A DNA stretch of 64,000 nt from Streptococcus sp. S1 (GCF_034137685.1 NZ_CP139418.1:709001-773000), one strand, 5' to 3'. Numbered from the stretch's first letter, positions 37,279 through 45,279 are shown. The notes: a model not told the origin generated them from the letters alone. Made by a program: numbers and translations.

Positions 37279-39005
37279 CAGGAATCCTTTCTTTGAAAAT
37301 CGAGTTCGTAGAGACCACGAAGCGCATTGCAGGCATAAATACGATCAGCGTCTGTTAAATCGTTCAGAGTTAAGAGTTTTTCTTCCACCTGCTGGGTCTC
37401 AAGAAGATGGCGCCGATAAATGCCATCGAGTAAGGGGAGGTGAGCTGGTGGGGTATAGAGTTGTCCCTCGCTCTCCAGCACCAGATTGCCAATCGTCGTC
37501 TCTAGTAAGGTTCCATCTGGCAGATGGAAAATTTGCTCGTGATCTGACTGGCTAAGATGGTCTCTCTGACTCGTTTTGAAATAAGTAAATGGCGTCGCTA
37601 AATCAATCTTCTGTTCTGTCAGTTGGGCCTGTAGATAGCTAGCTGGCAAGTCTGTCAGCTCTGTGATCACTAGGTGGAAGGTCCCGTTTTTTTGCAAGAC
37701 AATCCGACAACGATAGTCAAGATTGAGATCCAAATGAGCAAGCTCTTCTTGAAGTTCTTTCAGGAGCTTCGACTCATCATAAGGATAGGCAAAGTAGCGA
37801 CTAGCTTCCCTCAAGCGGGTTAGGTGTTGCTCCAGGAAGGTCAACTCTCCTTGGTGGATGCGGCCAGTCGTCAAAAGCTCAAAGCGAGGCTCTTGCCGGT
37901 AGAGGACAGCCGATTTTTGCTTGGTTTCCTGGTATTCACCTTCCCATTTACTATCCCAAGTGATGCCTCCTCCCACGCCATAGATGGCTTGATTCCCTTG
38001 CATTTGAAGGGTCCGGATGGCTACATTAAAAATCCGTTTCCCTTTTGGAAGAAGGATGCCGATCGTTCCACAGTAGACACCTCGAGGAGCCTTCTCCGTC
38101 TTTTGAATGATTTCCATAGTGGAGATCTTCGGTGCCCCTGTAATCGAGCCACAAGGAAAGAGAGCTCGGAAGGTTTGGACCAGGTCGATCTCAGATCGCA
38201 AGCGACTTTCAATGGTCGAGGTCATCTGCCAAACAGTGGAGTATTGCTCAATTTGGCAAAGATGGGTCACCTGCTCACTTCCAATCTCCGAAATCCGGTT
38301 CATGTCATTGCGGAGGAGATCCACGATCATCATGTTTTCTGCTCGATTTTTTGGATCGGCTTCTAGCCAAGCAGCCTCTTGAAGATCCTCTTGGTTAGTG
38401 AGACCACGGCGCGTCGTTCCTTTCATAGGACGCGTGGTCAGTAGCCGGTCGTCTTGCTCAAAAAAGAGCTCAGGACTGATGGAGAGGATGGAGACATCAT
38501 CGTGCTGGATGAAGGCATTGTAATGGGCCTTTTGCTCTACCACCAAGCGGTTGTAGATGGCCAAAGGGTCAGACTTTAGCTCTTGAGAAAGCTGGACGGT
38601 GTAGTTGACCTGGTAGGTATCTCCCTGGCGGATATGGTGATGGATGGTCTCGATAGCTTCTTGATAAGCAGGTGCCTCTACCTCTTCCTTCCAATTGGCT
38701 GGAAGATCCACAGCTTCATAGTCCTCTGGAAAAGGAAGGGTTTCGACCTCCTCGTGGATCGTAAAATAGAGGAGATACTCTCCCATGAGAGGGGCTGGAT
38801 GGACAGCAAACTTCTTCTCAAAAGTAGGAGCAGCCTCATAGCTGACATAGCCAACAGCATAAAAGCCTTGCTCCTGGTAGGCTTCGACTTCTCTAAGAAG
38901 AGTCTCTACCTGGTCGAGGTTTCTAGTTTTTAATTCCTTTATAGGCTTGGTGAAAAGGTGGCGCAATCCAAGCTCTTTAAAATCAATAATCGTTTGTTTA
39001 TGCAT
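37278..39005 (-). CDS. pabB: Aminodeoxychorismate synthase component I fused to aminodeoxychorismate lyase-like domain
   Basis: The 575-residue fusion makes 4-aminobenzoate for folate. The PabB part (about 1-370) has SPELFFEQDDRLLTTRPMKG, where the Lys of PxKGT marks aminodeoxychorismate synthase rather than anthranilate synthase, and PCGSITGAPKISTMEII. The C-terminal part (about 380-575) is a class IV aminotransferase fold of the PabC type, with RIHQGELTFLEQHLTRL, GTLLETTIGNLVLE and PLLDGIYRRHLLE. No glutamine amidotransferase (PabA) is adjacent. No ribosome binding site: an extended -10 ends 6 nt before the ATG. Confidence 0.92.
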   Translation of the reverse strand: MHKQTIIDFKELGLRHLFTKPIKELKTRNLDQVETLLREVEAYQEQGFYAVGYVSYEAAPTFEKKFAVHPAPLMGEYLLYFTIHEEVETLPFPEDYEAVDLPANWKEEVEAPAYQEAIETIHHHIRQGDTYQVNYTVQLSQELKSDPLAIYNRLVVEQKAHYNAFIQHDDVSILSISPELFFEQDDRLLTTRPMKGTTRRGLTNQEDLQEAAWLEADPKNRAENMMIVDLLRNDMNRISEIGSEQVTHLCQIEQYSTVWQMTSTIESRLRSEIDLVQTFRALFPCGSITGAPKISTMEIIQKTEKAPRGVYCGTIGILLPKGKRIFNVAIRTLQMQGNQAIYGVGGGITWDSKWEGEYQETKQKSAVLYRQEPRFELLTTGRIHQGELTFLEQHLTRLREASRYFAYPYDESKLLKELQEELAHLDLNLDYRCRIVLQKNGTFHLVITELTDLPASYLQAQLTEQKIDLATPFTYFKTSQRDHLSQSDHEQIFHLPDGTLLETTIGNLVLESEGQLYTPPAHLPLLDGIYRRHLLETQQVEEKLLTLNDLTDADRIYACNALRGLYELDFQRKDS

Positions 39006-39011
39006 GCTTTG

Positions 39012-39020
39012 AGTATATCA
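39012..39020 (-). promoter_or_regulatory. Extended -10 promoter of pabB
   Basis: On the minus strand TGATATACT is followed by six bases and the ATG. A leaderless transcript is predicted. Confidence 0.55.
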
Positions 39021-39123
39021 AAAATAGAGGAAAAAAGGTAGATAAGGATGTAAGATTCCTTGCTTGGCCTTCCCTTTCGTGCTAAAATAACCATAGAAAC
39101 TGCTTTGGGCAAGGAGTAGGACC

Positions 39124-40149
39124 ATGCAAAAGAATCCCCTCTATAACACCTCTAGTATCAGCTTTTTTCAATATCTCTTTGCGATTGCAGTGATTTTGGT
39201 GCATAGTGGTCGCTTGACCTCTTATGAGCCACTGCATTTTGGTCTCAAGAGTATGCTCGGCCGGCTAGCGGTTCCATTTTTTATCGTCTGTGCCAGCTTT
39301 TTCCTCAAACAATCCCTAGGGAATTCTCAGAAAATGAAGGCCTATCTGGTCAAAATCGTAAAAACCTATTTGTTTTGGAGTTTCGTTTACCTCCCTTATG
39401 CCTGGCTCTTTTTCTCTAGTCTCCATCTTCCTGTTTATCTCTTTCCAGCAGGAATCTTGATTGCTCTGGTCTACTTGGGAATGTGCTACCAACTCTGGTA
39501 TATTCCTGCTTTTTTACTGGGCTTGTTTTTGGTCAATCAATTGGTCAAACGCCTAGGTATGGTTTGGACGGGGGTGATCACTTTTCTTCTTTACTGCTGG
39601 GGCTTGATCGAGACCTATTCGGCTTATCTGGACACCACAAGTCTTCTTAAGGGTTACCAGCTCTACAGCAATTTATTTTTTACAGCGCGAAATGGTCTCT
39701 TTTACACGCCCATTTTTATCTATATGGGTTATTATCTGTATGACCATTTTCATGCACAAACTTTTAGAATTCACCGTTGGCAAAAGCTAGCACTTGCCTT
39801 TGGTTTGCTCTGCCTCGAAGGCATCATCATTTTTCAACACCAAGGAATTGATAAGAACTTTTTCTTTCTCCTTCCTTTTGTGACCGTTTATTTGGTCAAT
39901 GCCTGCCTGCGATCGTCCTTTTTGAAAAGCTATGATTTGCAGTATTTAAAGCAAATGAGTATAGCCCTTTACTTTTCGCATCCGATCTTTATCGAGTGGG
40001 CTCGCTATGGCTTTAGCAGCCTCCCCCTTACTTATCCAGATAGGGGCAAGCTGATTTTTGTGACCGGCCTGTTTGGTAGTCACCTCTTTGGGCTAGCTAT
40101 GCTGTGGCTTCAAGATAAAAAGAAAAATCAAAAAACTTCACCAATCTAG
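39124..40149 (+). CDS. Acyltransferase family 3 membrane protein
   Basis: The 341-residue protein is an integral membrane acyltransferase 3 with about ten helices. Family marks are SFFQYLFAIAVILVHSGRL at the N-terminus, with the conserved His-x-x-Arg region, and RLAVPFFIVCASFFL. It has no SGNH domain, unlike OatA. Such proteins acylate cell-wall or surface glycans; the target here is unknown. AAGGAGTAGGACC precedes the ATG. It marks the left border of the ECF island. Confidence 0.85.
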   Translation: MQKNPLYNTSSISFFQYLFAIAVILVHSGRLTSYEPLHFGLKSMLGRLAVPFFIVCASFFLKQSLGNSQKMKAYLVKIVKTYLFWSFVYLPYAWLFFSSLHLPVYLFPAGILIALVYLGMCYQLWYIPAFLLGLFLVNQLVKRLGMVWTGVITFLLYCWGLIETYSAYLDTTSLLKGYQLYSNLFFTARNGLFYTPIFIYMGYYLYDHFHAQTFRIHRWQKLALAFGLLCLEGIIIFQHQGIDKNFFFLLPFVTVYLVNACLRSSFLKSYDLQYLKQMSIALYFSHPIFIEWARYGFSSLPLTYPDRGKLIFVTGLFGSHLFGLAMLWLQDKKKNQKTSPI

Positions 40150-40170
40150 GATAAGGTGAAGTCTTTTTTA
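40131..40170 (+). terminator. Terminator of the acyltransferase gene
   Basis: ACTTCACC and GGTGAAGT form a stem followed by a run of T. Confidence 0.85.
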
Positions 40171-40252
40171 TGACTTAGTAAGGGCAATTTCCTCTAGCTT
40201 TGTGTAGCTTTTTTCAATTCCCGAACGTTTTCAAGAAAACTTCAGAAAATTC

Positions 40253-40280
40253 TTGACTTCTGATGAAATAGGCGTATGAT
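40253..40280 (+). promoter_or_regulatory. Promoter of the ECF operon
   Basis: TTGACT (40253-40258) and TATGAT (40275-40280) are 16 nt apart, about 155 nt before the first gene. Confidence 0.65.
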
Positions 40281-40286
40281 TAGTTG

Positions 40287-40430
40287 TGAACTGTTGAACA
40301 ATCCTTTTCAAGAGAAACCCTGATGTCGACTAAGGGATCTGTGAAAGGTGAAGTGGTTCAAATCAAAAATCTATAGAGCGTTGCGTCCGAAAGTCTAAAC
40401 AGACACGGCTCTTTAAAAACAAAAGGAGAA
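40287..40430 (+). ncRNA. Structured leader of the ECF operon, class unknown
   Basis: About 145 nt lie between the predicted start and the ribosome binding site. Possible helices are CCTTTTC with GAAAGG (about 40302-40347), enclosing CCCT/AGGG (40318-40336), and AGAGC with GGCTCT (about 40375-40411) enclosing GTC/GAC arms. The last stem ends 15 nt before AAAGGAG and could influence translation. ECF S-component genes are often behind vitamin riboswitches, but I cannot match this one to TPP, FMN, cobalamin, THF, preQ1 or SAM consensus. Confidence 0.4.
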
Positions 40431-40434
40431 GATT

Positions 40435-41037
40435 ATGAAAACAGAACCGATTCATCGTACCAGTATGTGGAAATTTAAGTTAAGTGCTGCCACCATGACT
40501 TTGATTCCCGCTGCCGTGGGGATTAACTATGTTGCCAAAGCCTTGGCGGAGGGGTTAAAGTTGCCCGTTTGGCTGGGGTCTTTGGGAACCTTTCTTGCCA
40601 GCATGTTGGCTGGGCCGGTTGCCGGTGCCATCAGTGGTTTCATCAACAACGTGATCTATGGGCTGACCTTATCGCCAATTTCAACCGTGTATGCGATTAC
40701 CAGCATCGGAATTGGGATTGCTGTCGGAGTTTTGCACGCTAATGGGTGGTTCTCGTCAGCGCGACGAGTATTTGTTTCTGCTATTATTATTGCCATCGTT
40801 TCAGCTGTCATTTCAACGCCACTCAACGTCATCTTTTGGGGTGGTCAGACCGGTATCGCTTGGGGTGACTCATTGTTTGCGGTAATGGTCGCCAATCATG
40901 CACCAGTGTGGCTGGCCTCATTTATCGATGAGTTTGTCTTGGATATTTTGGATAAAGTCTGCGTGGCCTACCTGGCATTCTTCATCTATCGTCAGCTGCC
41001 GAAGCGGATGGTGCACTTCTTTAGCGGTGATAAATGA
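40435..41037 (+). CDS. ECF transporter S component (substrate-binding membrane subunit)
   Basis: The 200-residue protein has about six membrane helices. LAGPVAGAISGFINNVIYGL and YAITSIGIGIAVGVLHANGW follow the pattern of ECF S components, which capture a vitamin or metal. The sequence does not show which; I cannot assign it to RibU, ThiT, FolT, BioY, PanT or QueT. Three genes for T, A and A' subunits follow, so this S component has a dedicated module. AAAGGAGAAGATT precedes the ATG. Codon use (more CCG, GCC, CGG) looks unlike the neighbours. Confidence 0.85.
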   Translation: MKTEPIHRTSMWKFKLSAATMTLIPAAVGINYVAKALAEGLKLPVWLGSLGTFLASMLAGPVAGAISGFINNVIYGLTLSPISTVYAITSIGIGIAVGVLHANGWFSSARRVFVSAIIIAIVSAVISTPLNVIFWGGQTGIAWGDSLFAVMVANHAPVWLASFIDEFVLDILDKVCVAYLAFFIYRQLPKRMVHFFSGDK

Positions 41038-41828
41038 TGACTGATCAAACATTGATTTCTGGAGCGCCACGGGTCAAGCTCAAGTGGTACCAGGTGATCG
41101 ATCCGATTACTAAGCTCTTGTTCATCTTGGACATGACGTTGTTGAGCTTTGCCAGTATGAATTTATTGCTTCAGGCCGGATTAATTCTTGTCGCAACACT
41201 GCTATTGTTATTTTCCAAATTGAGTTCTACCATCTTTAAGGCGCTGGGATTCAGCCTGTTTCTGATTTGCACCATGCTGATCATCCAAGGATTATTTTAC
41301 AGTCGGAATCAAACTGTGCTGTTTTCTGTGCTTGGGGTGTCGTTCTACAAAGAAGGCCTGATTTACGCCTCCACTCTGGGTTGTCGAGTATTGGTGATTA
41401 TTTTGATCAGTGGCTTTTTTATGGTGACCACGAGTATTTCAGAAAACGCGGCCTATTTGGAACTGTCCGGATTGTCTTATAAAACCGTCTACGTTCTGAT
41501 GTCGGTGTGTTATATTTTGCCGGAAATGATGCGCAATATGCGGAAAATCCAGCAGGCACAAAAAGTTCGCGGAACCAATCCGCAAAAAACGTTGATTCAG
41601 AAATTAAAGTCAGTCCTGCCGGTTCTAATTCCATTGGTGATTAAGACCTTGGATCAATCGATGGCGCGGTCGATTTCTCTCCAACTGAGAGGTTTTGATA
41701 ATCCCAACCGGACTGTCAGAACCTCCCAGCGCGTGTATCGCCTGTCGCGGACGCTGCACATTGGTCTGACTGGATTGGCAATTTTATTGATTGGGTGGAA
41801 GATATGGACGAAGATAAACGGATTGTAA
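41034..41828 (+). CDS. ecfT: ECF transporter T component
   Basis: The 264-residue membrane protein is the EcfT scaffold that links the S component to the ATPases. It has several helices (KLLFILDMTLLSFASMNLLL and following) and the two short Arg motifs of the coupling helices, AQKVRGTNP and SLQLRGFDN. Its ATG overlaps the S-component stop (ATGA), and its own end overlaps the next gene, so the operon is tightly coupled. Confidence 0.9.
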   Translation: MMTDQTLISGAPRVKLKWYQVIDPITKLLFILDMTLLSFASMNLLLQAGLILVATLLLLFSKLSSTIFKALGFSLFLICTMLIIQGLFYSRNQTVLFSVLGVSFYKEGLIYASTLGCRVLVIILISGFFMVTTSISENAAYLELSGLSYKTVYVLMSVCYILPEMMRNMRKIQQAQKVRGTNPQKTLIQKLKSVLPVLIPLVIKTLDQSMARSISLQLRGFDNPNRTVRTSQRVYRLSRTLHIGLTGLAILLIGWKIWTKINGL

Positions 41829-42640
41829 TTGAAAATTTGACCACCCGTTATCCGGGTACTGAGCAACCACAACTGCGTCAGATTAACGCGGAGGTTCATA
41901 CCGGCCAGGTGGTTGGGATTATCGGGAATAGCCACTCCGGCAAATCGACTTTGTGCCGTGTGCTGGCAGGGGTCATTCCCAAAATGGTGTCTGCTGAGAT
42001 TGAGGGCGACTGGCACATGTTTGGCCAGCGAGTGTCCGACAATTGGCCCGTTTATAATGCCATGAATGGAGTTGTACTGCAAAATCCAGCTGGCCAACTA
42101 AGCGGGTTGGCAGACACGGTTGCCGATGAAATCGCCTTTGACTTGATTAATCAGGGAATGGCTGAAGGACTGATTCAAAAACGGGTTGAAGAAGTTGCCA
42201 AGCAAATGGGGCTGATTGAACAGCTGAATTTGCGTCCCGAGAGCCTTTCCGGTGGTCAGAGCCAACGGTTGGCAATTGCCACGGCGATTGCGGCTAACCC
42301 GGCTGTTTTGATTATGGATGATCCGACCAGTCAGATGGATCCCCTTGGCCGCCGACAATTTTTCCAATGGCTGGCCCAAGTCAAAGAGACGACTGTCTTC
42401 ATTGTCACCAGTGAAATTGACGATTTGTGTGAAGTCGCCGACGTTGTGTGGGTGCTGCACGAGGGTCAAATGGTAGCCCAGGGCAGGCCGGGTGAGGTGT
42501 TTAATCATTTGGCAGCTGACTGGCAGATTCCAGCCCCGACAATCCAGCAACTTGCTCAAAAAATGGATTGGCACTTGGCTGATGGCCGGTATCCGGTGAA
42601 TGACGCTGAACTGAAGGAGGTTTGTTATGTCCACAATTGA
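41804..42640 (+). CDS. ecfA1: ECF transporter ATPase (canonical signature, variant Walker B)
   Basis: The 278-residue ATPase has Walker A GNSHSGKST (41-49), Q-loop LQNPAGQ, and a perfect signature LSGGQ (148-152). Walker B reads VLIMDDPTSQMDP: the catalytic Glu after the Walker B Asp is replaced by Asp173. The ATG at 41804 has GGTGG before it; the first 25 nt overlap ecfT. It overlaps the second ATPase gene by 14 nt. Together with the partner (degenerate signature) it should form one weak and one competent ATP site. Confidence 0.9.
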   Translation: MDEDKRIVIENLTTRYPGTEQPQLRQINAEVHTGQVVGIIGNSHSGKSTLCRVLAGVIPKMVSAEIEGDWHMFGQRVSDNWPVYNAMNGVVLQNPAGQLSGLADTVADEIAFDLINQGMAEGLIQKRVEEVAKQMGLIEQLNLRPESLSGGQSQRLAIATAIAANPAVLIMDDPTSQMDPLGRRQFFQWLAQVKETTVFIVTSEIDDLCEVADVVWVLHEGQMVAQGRPGEVFNHLAADWQIPAPTIQQLAQKMDWHLADGRYPVNDAELKEVCYVHN

Positions 42641-43427
42641 ACTGAACCACCTGACGTTCACTTATCCGGAACGGTCCTTTAGCTTGGATGTTGAAGACAA
42701 ACTCTTCGCCGATCCGATGGTGGCGATTGTCGGCCAAAATGGTGCCGGCAAATCAACGCTCTTCAAATTGTTGACGGGCTTGCTGACACCACAAACCGGT
42801 GTGATTAAGATCGATGGAGTAAATTTTAATGATCTTAAACCAGTCGAAAAGTTACTGAAGGTTGGGATTACTTTTCAGAATCCTGACGATCAGCTTTTCA
42901 ACCCGACCGTTCAACGAGAGGTGGAGTGGAGTGTCGCGCAGGTCATGGATGACCACGACACGATTACGAGGCGGGCTTTAGCGGCTCTAAAAAGAGTTGG
43001 CTTGGATGATAAAACAGCTGAAAGTCCATATGACCTGTCATTGTCGGAACGCAAGCTGTTAAGCGTTGCCACAGTTTTGGCAGTGGATCCGGCGATTTAT
43101 TTATTTGATGAGCCGATGATGTCGCTTGATTGGGAAAGCCGGCGCAAGTTGACCGCAATTTTCCATCAGTTGGCTGATTCGGGCCACCAAGTTGTGACCA
43201 TCACCCATGACATGGATTGGGTCGCCGCCGAGTTTGAGTCGGTGTATGTTATGGAACACGGGAAGTTTGGCTTCGCCGGCAGTCCACGGGAATTGTTCAG
43301 CGATCACGAACTTGTCCAGCGAGTGGGATTACTACCACCGCGGATTATGGACATAGCGGAGTCGCTGGATGATTCACAGACATATTTATCGGTTAATGAT
43401 TATTACCAGAAAAATCGAGATGTATAG
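42627..43427 (+). CDS. ecfA2: ECF transporter ATPase (degenerate signature, canonical Walker B)
   Basis: The 266-residue ATPase has Walker A GQNGAGKST (36-44), Q-loop FQNPDDQLF, canonical Walker B YLFDEPMMSLD (Glu162) and H-loop ITHDMDW. The signature is not LSGGQ but LSLSE (137-141). GGAGGTTTGTT precedes the ATG inside the end of the first ATPase gene. This is the last gene of the ECF operon; a long imperfect hairpin follows. Confidence 0.9.
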   Translation: MSTIELNHLTFTYPERSFSLDVEDKLFADPMVAIVGQNGAGKSTLFKLLTGLLTPQTGVIKIDGVNFNDLKPVEKLLKVGITFQNPDDQLFNPTVQREVEWSVAQVMDDHDTITRRALAALKRVGLDDKTAESPYDLSLSERKLLSVATVLAVDPAIYLFDEPMMSLDWESRRKLTAIFHQLADSGHQVVTITHDMDWVAAEFESVYVMEHGKFGFAGSPRELFSDHELVQRVGLLPPRIMDIAESLDDSQTYLSVNDYYQKNRDV

Positions 43428-43430
43428 AAA

Positions 43431-43508
43431 AAGTCACCTCTGCGGGTTTTCCAGGTTGAAGGATTAACTTCAGCTTCTGGCAAGAACTCACATGGGTGAC
43501 TTTTGTGT
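43431..43508 (+). terminator. Hairpin after the ECF operon
   Basis: AAAAGTCACC and GGTGACTTTT are complementary but about 55 nt apart; the intervening bases contain weaker arms (GGTTGAAG/CTTC). Probably the operon terminator. Confidence 0.55.
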
Positions 43509-43649
43509 TTAATAACGTTTCATGATCATCGGGTGCTTCCTCAGATCACTCGGTTTGATGTTACTTTGTTTCATGGTCATAATCATATACCATTTCTTTT
43601 GGATCTTTTGTTTGACTAATACAAAATAGGTCTTCATAGGTCTTCGCAT
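43509..43649 (-). pseudogene. Unidentified remnant next to hsdS fragment
   Basis: Two overlapping minus-strand frames are open here. One runs from an ATG at 43649 for 46 codons and ends KPSDLRKHPMIMKRY. Another, continuous with the end of the hsdS remnant in a shifted frame, reads LFCISQTKDPKEMVYDYDHE. Neither is recognisable and no ribosome binding site is present. I treat the stretch as gene debris. Confidence 0.3.
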
Positions 43650-43651
43650 TT

Positions 43652-43813
43652 TTAGCGCCCATTAGGATCATCAGTATAATTTTCTGAATTAGGAGACTGT
43701 CCCGTCACTATTCGAATTTCGTCTCCCAACTTACGCTGTTCCCATTCATCCGCGAATCCTTTAAATCGCAATTCTGGAACTTTCTTTTTAACTGAATCAT
43801 CTATTTTCGCCAT
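43652..43813 (-). pseudogene. hsdS: 5' fragment of a type I restriction specificity gene (hsdS)
   Basis: On the minus strand an ATG at 43813 opens 53 codons, MAKIDDSVKKKVPELRFKGF and then ADEWEQRKLGD, the very characteristic N-terminus of HsdS target-recognition subunits (PxLRFxGF...WEQRKLG). It continues VTGQSPNSENYTDDPNG and stops abruptly at 43652. A full HsdS is about 400 residues, and neither hsdM nor hsdR is present, so this is a decayed remnant marking past insertion and deletion here. Confidence 0.75.
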
Positions 43814-43927
43814 AGTCCCCACCATTTTATTGGTTTTTCTTGATTTACCTTATCAACAGTCTGGTTGGTTGGTACCAATGGAGTAAGGCAGCTAAGAAAG
43901 GCTACTAGTAACAATCAATAAAATACA

Positions 43928-43957
43928 AGAGGTGGGCATGTTGCCCCACCTCTTTTT
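43928..43957 (+). terminator. Terminator before the AEC gene
   Basis: AGAGGTGGG and CCCCACCTCT form a strong stem followed by five T. It isolates the AEC gene from the ECF/hsdS island. Confidence 0.85.
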
Positions 43958-44027
43958 GTGATATACTAGAGTAGTTTTTGAGACCTTGTGGAAAAACTCT
44001 CATTTCAAAGAAGTAAAAGGAGAAAAC

Positions 44028-44966
44028 ATGGAGATCTTTTTGAGGAGCATATCGGGGATTCTCGTCATCCTGGGCATGATTTTAGTGGGCTTCGTCATAG
44101 GTGAGAAAGGCTGGTTTGATGACAAGTCACGTGGCCTACTTGCTAAATTGGTCACTCAAGTTGCTCTTCCTTGCTATATGCTTTACACCATCACGCAGCG
44201 CTTCACAGCAGCAGATCTGCTTAAAATGTTGCCAGCCTTGCGGTTTCCTGCCTTGTCTATGGTTATTTTGCTTGGCATCGCGACAGCAGTAGCCAAGATC
44301 TTTGCAGTAAGACAGGACCGTCGTGGCCTCTTTATTTCCATGTTTTTTAATTCCAATACGATTTTCGTGGGGCTTCCCATTAACCAAGCCCTCTTTGGAG
44401 ATGCCAGCATTCCCTATGTTTTGATCTATTATATGTGTAATACGACCTTTTTCTGGACTTTGGGAACTTATCTGATCCAGCGGGATGGTGAGGGAGAAGC
44501 GCAGTTTGATCTCAAAACGAGTCTGAAGAAAGTCTTTTCTCCGCCCCTGATGGGCTTTCTCTTGGGGCTAGTCATGGTGATGCTGCAGATCAAGTTGCCA
44601 GCCTTTCTAGCCAGTGATTTGCAGTATCTGGGTAATTTAACAACCCCTTTATCCATGATATTTATCGGTTTGTCAGTGTCTCATGTAGGTGTGAAGCAGT
44701 TGGTTCTGGGAAAAGATCAGCTATTGATTCTACTAGGTCGCTTCCTGGTTGCCCCTCTTTTGATGGCTTCCATCGTCTACTGGTTGCCTCTTCCAAGCCT
44801 GATGAAGCAAGTCTTTATCATCCAGTCTGCCATGCCTGTGATGACCAATGCGCCAGTTGTTGCCAGACTCTACGGAGCTGATAGTGATTATGCAGCAGTC
44901 ATGGTGACAGAGACGACCCTTGCAACCATGGTGGTGATTCCTTTTCTCATGCTGTTGATGGCTTAA
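44028..44966 (+). CDS. AEC family permease (auxin efflux carrier fold)
   Basis: The 312-residue protein has about ten membrane helices in the AEC pattern: GILVILGMILVGFVIGEKGW at the N-terminus, FFNSNTIFVGLPINQALFG with the conserved Asn-rich crossover, and IQSAMPVMTNAPVVARLYG near the end. Bacterial members move organic acids such as malate; the substrate is not evident. The ATG at 44028 has AAAAGGAG; upstream codons from 43986 were rejected. TATACT at 43962-43967 is a possible -10 box. Confidence 0.88.
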   Translation: MEIFLRSISGILVILGMILVGFVIGEKGWFDDKSRGLLAKLVTQVALPCYMLYTITQRFTAADLLKMLPALRFPALSMVILLGIATAVAKIFAVRQDRRGLFISMFFNSNTIFVGLPINQALFGDASIPYVLIYYMCNTTFFWTLGTYLIQRDGEGEAQFDLKTSLKKVFSPPLMGFLLGLVMVMLQIKLPAFLASDLQYLGNLTTPLSMIFIGLSVSHVGVKQLVLGKDQLLILLGRFLVAPLLMASIVYWLPLPSLMKQVFIIQSAMPVMTNAPVVARLYGADSDYAAVMVTETTLATMVVIPFLMLLMA

Positions 44967-44980
44967 CAAATAGAAAAAAC

Positions 44981-45015
44981 AAAAGCTCAAGTTTTTCTGC
45001 AAACTTGAGCTTTTC
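44981..45015. terminator. Bidirectional terminator after the AEC gene
   Basis: AAAAGCTCAAGTTT and AAACTTGAGCTTTT are complementary around TTCTGC; serves the converging gene at 45016 as well. Confidence 0.9.
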
Positions 45016-45279
45016 TTATAACAAGGCTAACAAGATGGTAAGGACCAGAACGATGCCCATCCGAATCAGGTGGTGGGCTGGATGGAGGTTTCCTTTGTGT
45101 TTCCCATTCCAATAGGCCCCGTAGCAAATCAAACCACAGCCGATCAACCAAAGGACTAGAGAGACAATCGGTAAAAAGAAGTAGAGGGTGAGAGATAAGG
45201 TCGCAAGACTACTTCCGATGAGGAGAAATGTATTTCCTAGAGTGTGATTTCCTTTTTTAACTTCAGAAAGAGAAGCCAA
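45016..45279 (-). CDS. Small membrane protein with doubtful or frameshifted start
   Basis: From a TTG at 45279 the frame gives 87 residues with about three membrane helices (FLLIGSSLATLSLTLYFFLP, VLWLIGCGLICYG, GIVLVLTILLAL). Family not recognised. The frame stays open upstream to a TAG at 45375-45373 and encodes another hydrophobic helix, GFFTAIFALAFVLLHLLASL, that clearly belongs to the same protein, but there is no ATG, GTG or TTG for it. An ATG at 45338 with AAAGG upstream is in another frame. A 1- or 2-base frameshift, or a rare ATT start at 45357, would explain this. Confidence 0.55.
   Translation of the reverse strand: MASLSEVKKGNHTLGNTFLLIGSSLATLSLTLYFFLPIVSLVLWLIGCGLICYGAYWNGKHKGNLHPAHHLIRMGIVLVLTILLALL

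Noticed and set aside
41795..41803. GTG start for the first ECF ATPase
   Set aside because: The ATG at 41804 is better spaced from GGTGG and starts the conserved domain equally well.
42098..42661. Minus-strand open frame of 187 codons
   Set aside because: Antisense to the two ECF ATPase genes, whose Walker and signature motifs are on the plus strand.
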